From Gemmatimonadota bacterium (GTDB taxonomy: Bacteria; Gemmatimonadota; Gemmatimonadetes; Gemmatimonadales; Gemmatimonadaceae), in NCBI GenBank assembly GCA_027307165.1, contig DAHUXM010000018.1:1-64000 (forward strand): a DNA stretch of 64,000 nt, read 5' to 3'. Below are positions 33,362 to 41,116 of this stretch, one piece after another (position 1 is the first letter of the stretch; every line of letters starts with the position of its first letter). The translations under genes and the position numbers were made by a program. The notes under the pieces are model-generated. The model was not told the DNA's origin, did no database searches, and worked only from the letters and a program-made list of their open reading frames with translations.

Positions 33362-35488
33362 GCGACCGCTCCTAATCGGAAGATCCACACGTGTGACGCC
33401 GTTGGGGAGAGGAGTCACTCGCACCGCCGGGGCCGTCATGCCGGGTGTTGGAAGAGCGAGCGAATCAACGCTCAGCGTGACTGCGGTATACGGGATCACA
33501 TCATCGATCCGATACGCGCCGACTGAGTCTGTTTCAATCTGTACGTCGCCGGCGGAAATCGAAATTCCCGGAAGCGTGGGCTCAGTCGCATCCCGGACTC
33601 CGTTGTCGTTCTCATCCAGAAACAGGACCCCGTCGATGCTCGCGCGTCCACGGAGCTGCGTCGGGGACAATGCGGCGAGGTGCGCGCTCGACATCAGTAC
33701 GAGCGACCCACTCAACGAGTGCACGGTCGACCCATTGGATCCCGCCGTGGAACGCGCCTCGTATCTGGCCGCACGCGTCAGCATGTCGAGAGACACGGTG
33801 AGACGCGGCGAGGCGGGACTGGGTGGCCACTCCACGCCGACATCGAGTCGCCCGGAGCGCGCGAACGGGGCGGAGATCGTGATGTAGTTGTCACCGGCTC
33901 CGCCAGTTGCAAATCCCGCCCGGAGGCGGCTACCGATCGGGAACGGGAACGGGACCGGAGATTCCGCGAACAGACCTCGCCCGTTTGCAGTCGAAGCTCC
34001 GTTGAACTGACGCGCGACATCGATGAATGGACGGAGATACAGGAATCCGAGGGGCAGCGACATGAAAAGACGCAGGCGCTGTGTATCGGTCAGTCCGTAG
34101 CCTGCGACGGAGAGCGTCGCGCTCGCGGCATATCCCGCTCCCGTGATGCGCCAGATGGCACTCGCAGTTGCGTTGGAATAGCGGACGGGAAATAGCGCCG
34201 ACATCGATGCAAGCCGCCTGTTCGCATATGTGACGAAGGCATCGAACATCGGCGACGGTGCATAGCGCAGGTCGGCGTTCGTCGATGCGCTCGCGAAACG
34301 GAAGGACACGTTGAGGTCGTCACGCAGGTGCGTCGTCACGAGCAACGATGGCTCGATCATCGTGCGGTGCGCTCCGGTCGAGACGCGCAGGCCCGCTCCG
34401 GTCGTAACACGCAGGAACGGTGCGTATCTCAGCGTCGACTCCGCAGCGTAGTCACATGTCGTGATCGCGCAGCGCCCGATTGCGACGTTGTACGCAGCAG
34501 TGCGCGCAGGCAACGCATTGTCGGCGACCGATACGTATCGTGTCACCGATCGTTCTTCGCCCGCTGTGCCGTACGCTGAGATGGTGAGACGGTTGGAGCC
34601 ACGAGAGGTTGGCAAGGAGATCGCATATCTCCCGGTCGAGTCTGTGCGGCCGGAGTACACAAGCACACCGTCGCGGTAAGCTTCGACGTCCCAACCTGGG
34701 CCAGTGGCACCAGCGAGTGTAACGGGCGGGGCGTCGTCGTGGATGACTGGCTGGTTGGAGAGGAATAATCCATCGCCGATCGCAGAACCGTCGCCGAGAG
34801 GCACTCGCCCGACACGGGCATAACGAAGCAAGGTGCCGGCGAGCTCTCGATCCCAGTGCCAGGCGAGAATCGCCGGATGGTGATTCACTGGAGTCAGCAT
34901 GTCGACGTCGAGTGCGCCACGGAGGAAGTTGGTACCAAGGCCGAGGCGTATGGTCGGCTGCGCAATCGCACTCATGCTGGATGTCGCCGCGTCGTAGTCG
35001 ATGATCAGTGTGGACGGCAGCACCGGCGTTAATCTGGTTATTGCGTGCGGCGCGTCCCGATCCCGTTTGGCAGCGTCCAGCAGAGCGCGCCGTCTCTCGC
35101 GTGCAGCACGACGGCTTGCTGGCAATACGCCATCATCGACGATGGTGGCGGTGAGTTCGCCCCAGTCGATGAGGATCGGTGCGTGCAGCACCACCGCCAA
35201 CGAATCGGCTGGCAGGTACTCGTTGGACGAGTCTATCCTACGAGACTGCGCCAGCTCAAGTACAGGAGCCACTGGAAGCAGAGCGATGTCGCCAATTCGG
35301 CGTGCGACGACGACAGCTGAAGCGACGGTACCGATTCTAACTTCGAGAATTACCGGCTCAGCAAGTACCGAGTCATGTCGAATTCCAGGCTGGTATTGCT
35401 GGGGGGCGAGCGTTGCCGCAAGGATGAATGCCAATGTCGTCACGATGGATCGTCGATGCTCTCCGGAGGTCGGAAAGCAATCTTCCAT
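33131..35488 (-). CDS. Usher-like outer-membrane beta-barrel protein with SdrD-like C-terminal domain
   Basis: About 785 residues. The ATG at 35488 places a signal-type segment (SIVTTLAFILAATLA) near the N-terminus; a GTG at 35443 is also possible. Residues 240-310 resemble the usher plug region (GPGWDVEAYRDGVLVYSGRTDSTGRYAISLPTSRGSNRLTISAYG). About 300 residues of alternating amphipathic strands then suit a barrel (LRYAPFLRVTTGAGLRVSTGA and onwards). A Cna-B/SdrD-like module follows (DGVLFLDENDNGVRDATEP). No chaperone or fimbrial subunit gene is adjacent. The final 77 residues are encoded antisense to the CorC-type gene and look non-native. Confidence 0.65.
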   Translation of the reverse strand: MEDCFPTSGEHRRSIVTTLAFILAATLAPQQYQPGIRHDSVLAEPVILEVRIGTVASAVVVARRIGDIALLPVAPVLELAQSRRIDSSNEYLPADSLAVVLHAPILIDWGELTATIVDDGVLPASRRAARERRRALLDAAKRDRDAPHAITRLTPVLPSTLIIDYDAATSSMSAIAQPTIRLGLGTNFLRGALDVDMLTPVNHHPAILAWHWDRELAGTLLRYARVGRVPLGDGSAIGDGLFLSNQPVIHDDAPPVTLAGATGPGWDVEAYRDGVLVYSGRTDSTGRYAISLPTSRGSNRLTISAYGTAGEERSVTRYVSVADNALPARTAAYNVAIGRCAITTCDYAAESTLRYAPFLRVTTGAGLRVSTGAHRTMIEPSLLVTTHLRDDLNVSFRFASASTNADLRYAPSPMFDAFVTYANRRLASMSALFPVRYSNATASAIWRITGAGYAASATLSVAGYGLTDTQRLRLFMSLPLGFLYLRPFIDVARQFNGASTANGRGLFAESPVPFPFPIGSRLRAGFATGGAGDNYITISAPFARSGRLDVGVEWPPSPASPRLTVSLDMLTRAARYEARSTAGSNGSTVHSLSGSLVLMSSAHLAALSPTQLRGRASIDGVLFLDENDNGVRDATEPTLPGISISAGDVQIETDSVGAYRIDDVIPYTAVTLSVDSLALPTPGMTAPAVRVTPLPNGVTRVDLPIRSGRSRLLSDSCGGIGGLPQDTQRRDPPPIHGDHLETGIRNPNPVTHAREPPETREYISAQRGPVSLGDLKLVIGPCIDE

Positions 35489-35678
35489 CACGCGCGGGCA
35501 ACGGCTGTGGCCCGAGTTCGCAGCATTGGGCAAAACATCGCACTGCATTGCCGACACCGGCCCCGGACGCGGCGACAGTTGTCACGGGACGACCGATGTA
35601 ATCGCCGGATTGCTGGCGGGAGTCACCGTGGCCGCAGTTTGCGTGCTCGGGTACATGAGCGCGCGTGGGGGTGACCGA

Positions 35679-35712
35679 GCGGTAGTGCGCGGATGCATCC
35701 GCGCACTACCGC
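35679..35712. repeat. 34-bp perfect palindrome (REP-like)
   Basis: Every base of GCGGTAGTGCGCGGATG is matched by its reverse complement on the other half. It shares the CGGATGCATCCG core with the palindromes in the transposase element. It lies between tldE and the usher-like gene, 11 bases past the tldE stop, so it could also act as a terminator-like hairpin. Confidence 0.85.
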
Positions 35713-35722
35713 CAATCAAATC

Positions 35723-37093
35723 CTACACGGCATCACTCAGGCTGGTGAAGTTGAAGTCACGGACCTTGAGCGGCGGCATGATGATCGCCGCACCGGGGCT
35801 GCTGTCTTCACTTGCGCTCACTCGTACCGGCGCGCCGAATGCTTCGACGTTGTTGAGCATGAAGATCGGGGACTCGTTGTATCGGAAGTTCTTGATCGAG
35901 TGCGTCACCTTGCCGTTCTCGATCAGAAACGTTCCGTCGCGGGTTAGACCCGTGAACAGGATGGTGCGCTGATCTACGGGGCGAATGTACCAGAAACGCG
36001 TAACGAGAATTCCGCGCTCGGTGCTCGCGATCATCTGCGGGATCGATGAATCTCCGCCCATGAGGCGCATGCAGCCGAATGCGAGGCCTGTTGGCTGCTT
36101 GCCCTGCTTCTGCGCCCAGAAGCGATCGTAATTGAGATTCTTGAGAATTCCGTTCTCGATGAACACGACCTTCTCGGTCGGACGACCGTCGCCGGTGATG
36201 CTGCTGCCGATATTGTCTGCTGGATCGGAAACGAGAGTAACGCGTTCGTCAGCGACTTTCATTCCGATCTTGTTTCCGCCACCGGGCTTGGAGAAGAACG
36301 ATCGCCCTTCGTCCGCCGAGCGAGCCTGTGCGGAGAAGGCTATGATCGGGATGAGATTTCCGACAGCTGTCGGCTCCAGGACTACGGTATAGCGGCCCGG
36401 CTCGACCGCGACCGGATTGCGAGACTTGCCTGCTTTTTCCGTGGCCGTTGCTCCGACCGCATCGGCGTCGATCCCCGACCAGTCGTTGGCGTTCGCACCG
36501 CCCCATCCTGAGCCGGTGCCGTCGGGCGTGCGAACTGTCGCGGTCATGCTGCAACCACCACTCTGCTCGAAGGCGAACAGCCCACGCGAATTGATGAGCG
36601 CGCGCGTGCCAACGCGAGACTCTATGTAACCGGTTGCGACGAATCCCGCGGCGCGCGCGCGATCGGTCACCGCCTTTACAGCGCGTGCGCGTTCTGCTGC
36701 CTCGGGGAACGAGATGGTCTGCGAACGCTCCGGCGGATACGTTTGTGGCCCGAGCCCAGGCATGGATTCGGGATCTTCCACACTCAGGCGCGCGAGCTCC
36801 TCGGCTGCCTTCACGGCGGCGGACAGTGATGCGTCGTCAGTCTTGTTGGTCGTGACACTGGCTGAGCGCTTTCCGAATGTGCTTCGGATCGAGAGCGTCG
36901 TGTCGGTGTCATCACCAGCTGTGGAAACCTGATTCACGGCGAAGCGAGTGTTCGCGCGCGCGTTGCTGTTGATGCTGACCGACGTCTCGTCGGCCTTTGC
37001 GAATGACAGGACGCGCTTGCCGAGCGCTTCTGCTTCGGCGCGTGTAAGGATGCCGGCTGGTACGGCACCAAATAGCGACTTCGGCCGACTCAT
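35723..37093 (-). CDS. TldE/PmbA-family protein
   Basis: 456 residues of the TldD/PmbA fold without the HExxxH zinc motif, as expected of the TldE partner. Recognisable segments are GRYTVVLEPTAVGNLI, FFSKPGGGNKIGMKVADERVTLVSDP and FIENGILKNLNYDRFWAQK. TldD/TldE heterodimers degrade or mature small peptides. It overlaps tldD by 4 bases. No signal peptide is visible, although its partner has one. Confidence 0.88.
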   Translation of the reverse strand: MSRPKSLFGAVPAGILTRAEAEALGKRVLSFAKADETSVSINSNARANTRFAVNQVSTAGDDTDTTLSIRSTFGKRSASVTTNKTDDASLSAAVKAAEELARLSVEDPESMPGLGPQTYPPERSQTISFPEAAERARAVKAVTDRARAAGFVATGYIESRVGTRALINSRGLFAFEQSGGCSMTATVRTPDGTGSGWGGANANDWSGIDADAVGATATEKAGKSRNPVAVEPGRYTVVLEPTAVGNLIPIIAFSAQARSADEGRSFFSKPGGGNKIGMKVADERVTLVSDPADNIGSSITGDGRPTEKVVFIENGILKNLNYDRFWAQKQGKQPTGLAFGCMRLMGGDSSIPQMIASTERGILVTRFWYIRPVDQRTILFTGLTRDGTFLIENGKVTHSIKNFRYNESPIFMLNNVEAFGAPVRVSASEDSSPGAAIIMPPLKVRDFNFTSLSDAV

Positions 37094-38709
37094 GCCTTTC
37101 TCCCGGTGTTGATGACATTGATGTTGCGGAACCGGCTCGGAACGCAGCCGTGACTTATCGCATTCGACTGACTTGGCTGACCCTTGCCATCACTGAATGC
37201 ACCGCCGAGCTCGTAGGATTTCTGGCCACCGATCATGTCGAGGCTACCCCAGAAATCCGGGGTGCGCATCTGGTACGCGACGTCCTTCAACATGCCGACG
37301 ATCTTGCCACCCTTGATCTCGTAAAAGACCTGTCCGCCGAACTGTGCATTGTAGCGCTGCTGGTCGATCGAGAAGGAACCGTCGCCGATGATCGCGATAC
37401 CGCGATCGGTGGCTGCGATGATGTCGTTGTAGCTGATGTCCTTATCGCCTGGCAGCAGTGACACATTGGGCATCCGCTGGAACTGCACATCCTGCCACGA
37501 CTGGCCGTACGAACAGCCATGTGAGCGCGTCGGCTTGCCCTGGCTCTTGTACCACCAGTCGAGCTGCATCGCTTGCTCGCGCGTTGTCTGATAATCCTGA
37601 AGGATCCCGTTCTTGATGATCATGAAATCATCAGGCTTGACTCCCTCGTCGTCCCAGCCTATGGCCGAGAGCGATCCGTGTTGCGTGCGGTCACCGCGGA
37701 TGTTCATGAGGGGCGAGCCGAATTTGAGCTTGCCGAGCATCTTCTCGGGCGGGCTCACGAAGCTGGTGCCAGCGTAGTTGGCCTCGAATCCTTCGGCGCG
37801 ATCGAGCTCGGTCGGGTGTGCGACGGATTCGTGGATCGTGAGCCAGAGGTGCGATGGGTGCAGTACGAGATCGTAGCGACCGACGTCGACCGACTTTGCA
37901 GAAAGCTTCTGCACCGCTTCGTTGGCCCACCGGGTCGCGTTCTCGACCATGTTCGCGCCAGTGACATATTCGTAACCGAGCCCCATCGGGGCGACGTCAT
38001 TCGACTGGCGGCTCTGGAAATCGGCAAAGTCGGCCGAAACGGCAGTCACATTCATCGATGGCTGCGCTCGATAGATCGTCTGGACTACGAAGGTCCCGTC
38101 GCTTGTCGCGAGCGTCTTCTCCTCGCGCAGGAAGAACATGTTCGACGTTACAAATTTGGCACCCTGAACCTTGAGTGCAGCGGCGTTTGCCTCGAGCAGG
38201 AGAGCAACCTTGTCGGTTATCGGAACGTCGAACGGATCGATCTTGATGGGACTCTTCCACTCACCAGTCGCAGCTGGCGCGGGAGCGAGAACGATCGGCC
38301 TGAGCTGCACCGCACTGTTCGCCTTGGCGATCGCCACCGCATCGCGAGCTATCTGCGCGACGACATCCTTGGTGAGGATGTTACTCGCGGCGAATCCCCA
38401 TGCCCCGTTGGACAACGCGCGGACGCCGAAGCCGAGTGTGTCGCTGTCGTCCGCGCCCTGCAGCCGATTCTCGCGCGTGCTGATGCGCTGCGAGCGTCGG
38501 GCCGAGATGCGAATGTCGGCGTAGGTTGCGCCGGCGGCGCGGGCCGCATCGAGGGCGACCTGTGTCAGCTCCCGATAGGTCGGATCGCCGATGGAGGAGC
38601 CAGTCGATGAGATGAGACGGTCGACTGTGCCGAGACCACGAGTGCCAATGGCGCTCGTGGCAGCAACGGCGGATACCGTCTTGATGAAGTCGCGGCGAGA
38701 ATGGGTCAT
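37090..38709 (-). CDS. tldD: TldD-family metalloprotease with a Tat signal
   Basis: 539 residues. The zinc-binding HExxxH is HESVAH, in HPSHLWLTIHESVAHPTELDR. The N-terminus MTHSRRDFIKTVSAVAATSAIG is a twin-arginine signal peptide, which cytosolic E. coli TldD does not have. STGSSIGDPTYRELTQVALDAARAAGATYADIRI opens the mature domain. With TldE it should form a peptide-degrading protease, here probably in the periplasm. The preceding small gene and this one are 93 bases apart. Confidence 0.9.
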   Translation of the reverse strand: MTHSRRDFIKTVSAVAATSAIGTRGLGTVDRLISSTGSSIGDPTYRELTQVALDAARAAGATYADIRISARRSQRISTRENRLQGADDSDTLGFGVRALSNGAWGFAASNILTKDVVAQIARDAVAIAKANSAVQLRPIVLAPAPAATGEWKSPIKIDPFDVPITDKVALLLEANAAALKVQGAKFVTSNMFFLREEKTLATSDGTFVVQTIYRAQPSMNVTAVSADFADFQSRQSNDVAPMGLGYEYVTGANMVENATRWANEAVQKLSAKSVDVGRYDLVLHPSHLWLTIHESVAHPTELDRAEGFEANYAGTSFVSPPEKMLGKLKFGSPLMNIRGDRTQHGSLSAIGWDDEGVKPDDFMIIKNGILQDYQTTREQAMQLDWWYKSQGKPTRSHGCSYGQSWQDVQFQRMPNVSLLPGDKDISYNDIIAATDRGIAIIGDGSFSIDQQRYNAQFGGQVFYEIKGGKIVGMLKDVAYQMRTPDFWGSLDMIGGQKSYELGGAFSDGKGQPSQSNAISHGCVPSRFRNINVINTGRKA

Positions 38710-38802
38710 TGCACTGGTGAGGGTGAGTGCGGTCTGCTGCTACATGGATGTGCTACGGTAAAGCCGCCAAGTCTGTTGAAGTCGTACCGGCCAATGGTCC
38801 GG

Positions 38803-39024
38803 TCAAGCAGGGGCTATGACGAACGTTCCCGTTGACGCAATTGCCATGATTGCACCGAATTGTGGTGCCGGCGCCCACTCCAGCGGTGGGCGCGGTGTTG
38901 CACCCCTGGGAGGTGCCCCATGGCGTTCGGCCGCGGCGCGGGCGCGATCTTCAGTTGGAAACTCGCCCACTCTGTAGCCGGGGCGACCAAGTGGTGTGAA
39001 TGTGAGGACAAATCGTCTCGGCAT
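38803..39024 (-). CDS. Possible small protein, function unknown
   Basis: 73 residues, MPRRFVLTFTPLGRPGYRVGEFPTEDRARAAAERHG and a Pro-rich middle, then a hydrophobic end. The first half looks like a folded beta-alpha segment. An AGGAG lies upstream but about 16 bases from the ATG, farther than ideal. No family is recognised. Overlapping frames look less protein-like. Confidence 0.4.
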   Translation of the reverse strand: MPRRFVLTFTPLGRPGYRVGEFPTEDRARAAAERHGAPPRGATPRPPLEWAPAPQFGAIMAIASTGTFVIAPA

Positions 39025-39267
39025 GGCAGTCGGCGTATCTCTCCTAAAGAGGGTGAACCGAAAATAAGCTCCCGCGCCATATCCGGCTATTCGGTGCAGG
39101 AATCCGCTGGATCAATCGTGCAGTTGGGTCGCGCGCGGCGCGCGTATGGCAGGTGGTATGCCCGCCACCGCGGCAAATGCCGGCGGCACGGGGCTGTCCG
39201 AAGGCATGGCGGTGGTGTGCCGAATCCACATTCCTTTTCACACTCTATTCACACTGCGGAGAGTACG

Positions 39268-39630
39268 ATGACGACACCTGAACTGAACACCCCGGGGAAC
39301 GCAGGATACGGCGCGAGCATGCCGCAAGGAAATACAGTACCAGCCGGGCCCACCGACGACGTTTCATTCGCGAAGAGCCTCGGCGTCGATCAGACGTCCG
39401 ATACAGCGGAAAAAGTGAAGGACGCAGCCCAGCATGGGATTGCGAGCGCAGAGGATACGATGAGCCAGCTGCAGGCGAAGGCAAGCGAACTCACATCGAA
39501 CCTGATCAACAAGGTCAGCGTGGATGAGCTGACGGCCAAGCTCGAAGAACAGGTCCGGGAGCATCCTGCGCGTACGCTGATGTTTGCTGCGGGCGCCGGA
39601 TTTCTGCTTGGCCGCGCAGCCAGGAAATAA
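39268..39630 (+). CDS. YqjD/ElaB-like membrane-anchored stress protein
   Basis: 120 residues from an ATG with GGAGAG upstream. A polar Gly/Pro-rich start is followed by a long amphipathic helix (TAEKVKDAAQHGIASAEDTMSQLQAKASELTSNL) and a C-terminal anchor, REHPARTLMFAAGAGFLLGRAARK. The EHP-R-x-L tail is characteristic of YqjD/ElaB (DUF883-type) proteins, which bind ribosomes at the inner membrane in stationary phase in E. coli. It is first of a three-gene run. The 243 bases upstream hold no other gene. Confidence 0.8.
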   Translation: MTTPELNTPGNAGYGASMPQGNTVPAGPTDDVSFAKSLGVDQTSDTAEKVKDAAQHGIASAEDTMSQLQAKASELTSNLINKVSVDELTAKLEEQVREHPARTLMFAAGAGFLLGRAARK

Positions 39631-39632
39631 CG

Positions 39633-40061
39633 ATGTCTGCGCCGTCGGTACGCGACATCGCGTCCCGCCGCTCGCTGGGCGAGCTGCTGAGCGAGCTGAC
39701 GGAGGGCGGCGCGACACTGGTACGCGACGAGATCCGACTCGCTCGCGCGGAGACAGTGGAATCATTGCTCGAGCTGGGACGCGGAGCGATTCTGCTTGGG
39801 GTCGGTATCGCGTTGGCGCTCTGCGCGGCGGCCGCAACCGTGGCGTGTCTGATAATGGTCGTTTCGCAGTATCTGGCGGGCGGCCGCGCCTGGCTCGGGG
39901 CGCTGATAGTCGCGGTGGTACTGGGCGCGACCGGTGGGTTGTGCGTGTGGCGAAGCAGCCGCTCATTCTCCCGGTCGGCACTCGCACCGCGCGAAACAAC
40001 AAAGTCACTCAAGGAGACGGCGGCATGGCTGAGACATCCCACGAGATCAGGCGCCAGATAG
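39633..40061 (+). CDS. YqjE-like phage-holin-superfamily membrane protein
   Basis: 142 residues. An N-terminal amphipathic stretch (RRSLGELLSELTEGGATLVRDEIRLARAE) precedes two transmembrane helices (GAILLGVGIALALCAAAATVACLIMVV and WLGALIVAVVLGATGGLCVW). This is the putative Actinobacterial Holin-X / YqjE (DUF1469) layout. It starts 2 bases after the previous stop and overlaps the next gene by 37 bases, so the three are one operon. Confidence 0.85.
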   Translation: MSAPSVRDIASRRSLGELLSELTEGGATLVRDEIRLARAETVESLLELGRGAILLGVGIALALCAAAATVACLIMVVSQYLAGGRAWLGALIVAVVLGATGGLCVWRSSRSFSRSALAPRETTKSLKETAAWLRHPTRSGAR

Positions 40062-40429
40062 ACGACACACGCACGCGCCTCGGCAATACGATCGCCGCGA
40101 TCGAGCGCAAAGTCGATCCGCATCGTATCGTCGACGAGCATCCGCTCACCCTGGTGGGAGTTGCATTCGGCGCGGGAGTGTTGCTGGCGACTACCGGAGC
40201 GACGAGTCGCGCGGTCAATGAAGCGCGCGATCAGGTCAAGCACGGAGCAACGAAGATCAATGAAACGGCGGGCAGCGCGCTGGACGGAGTGATCCACGCG
40301 ATTGTCGGCGCAGCTACACGGGCTGTAGCCGAGAAGCTGTCAGAGCTGCTGCACGTATCGGGCAGTGCGCCAGCCGAAAAGCGACGGGAGGCGGACGCAA
40401 GACGCAGAGCACAGGTGCGCGCCGCGTAG
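40025..40429 (+). CDS. DUF3618-domain membrane protein
   Basis: 134 residues from an ATG preceded by AAGGAGACGG. RRQIDDTRTRLGNTIAAIERKVDPHRI is the DUF3618 signature. One short hydrophobic segment (LTLVGVAFGAGVLLATTGA) follows, then an amphipathic tail. In other bacteria DUF3618 proteins are encoded beside YqjD- and YqjE-like proteins, as here. Probable role in the envelope or stationary-phase membrane; not established. Confidence 0.85.
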   Translation: MAETSHEIRRQIDDTRTRLGNTIAAIERKVDPHRIVDEHPLTLVGVAFGAGVLLATTGATSRAVNEARDQVKHGATKINETAGSALDGVIHAIVGAATRAVAEKLSELLHVSGSAPAEKRREADARRRAQVRAA

Positions 40430-40466
40430 GCGACGTGCACCTGCAGCGCCTCCATCTATTACACGT

Positions 40467-40504
40467 AACGAGCGGTGAGGGAATGCACTCCCCCACCGCT
40501 CGTT
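40467..40504. terminator. Long hairpin between convergent genes
   Basis: AACGAGCGGTG and GGGA pair with TCCC and CACCGCTCGTT around ATGCAC. It fills the 80-base gap between the DUF3618 gene and the convergent gene at 40510. T tracts are weak, so termination efficiency is uncertain. Confidence 0.7.
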
Positions 40505-40509
40505 AGACG

Positions 40510-40950
40510 TTACGACGTGTGCGACGTGTCCTTGACCGATTTCTTCACGTCGTTGCCGGATTTCTGCAAGGCCTTGTGCGTGTCGCTGGCTTCCTCGTGC
40601 ACACCGGCCTTTGCCGACCTTCCAACGTGCTTGATCGAGGCGCTCACATCGCGCGCCGCCTTGTTGAGTCCGCCGGGCTTGTGATTCGGATCGTGGATCG
40701 TGTCACCGACGGCATGCGATAGAGTCGATTTGGTGCTCCGGCCCGCTTTTTTCAGAACCTTGTGCGTCTTGCTCCCGACTGTCTTTACGCCGGACTTGAC
40801 GGCGCGTCCGGTGCTCTTTGCGGCGCCGCTCACCGCCCGCGCGGCGCCATTGATGCCGCCATGATGAATCGTGTCCTGCGCGGATGCGGGGTTCGCGATC
40901 ATGGCACCTGCCAGTGTCGCTGCTGCGATCAAAGTCGATATGCGGAACAT
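40510..40950 (-). CDS. Periplasmic basic protein made of two tandem repeats
   Basis: 146 residues with a clear Sec signal (MFRISTLIAAATLAGAMIANPASAQ). The mature part is two related copies of about 50-55 residues. Each begins DTIH then GG(I/L)N, followed by AAR-V-x-x-x-K-x-x-GR and a THK-L-K-G segment. It is rich in Lys, Ser and Ala with no Cys, suggesting extended amphipathic helices. Similar low-complexity proteins occur in desiccation and stress responses, but no family is recognised. It converges on the membrane stress operon. Confidence 0.75.
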   Translation of the reverse strand: MFRISTLIAAATLAGAMIANPASAQDTIHHGGINGAARAVSGAAKSTGRAVKSGVKTVGSKTHKVLKKAGRSTKSTLSHAVGDTIHDPNHKPGGLNKAARDVSASIKHVGRSAKAGVHEEASDTHKALQKSGNDVKKSVKDTSHTS

Positions 40951-41116
40951 CTTCCCTCTCTGAATGGGTTCGGTAGCGATTCGTACCGGACGTGGAAGTG
41001 CAAGAGGCGCGCTAATTACGTGTTCGGGAGCGCAATTTTCAGTTAGATTCGTGGGCTTCTATCGAACGATCGTTCGACAGCCTTGCAAATGGTGCTGTTG
41101 GGCCGCATCGTCTTGC

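Noticed and set aside
38860-39267. Upstream extension of the YqjD/ElaB-like reading frame
   Set aside because: Protein-like sequence and a ribosome site begin at 39268; the extension is Arg/Gly-rich and overlaps a possible minus-strand gene.
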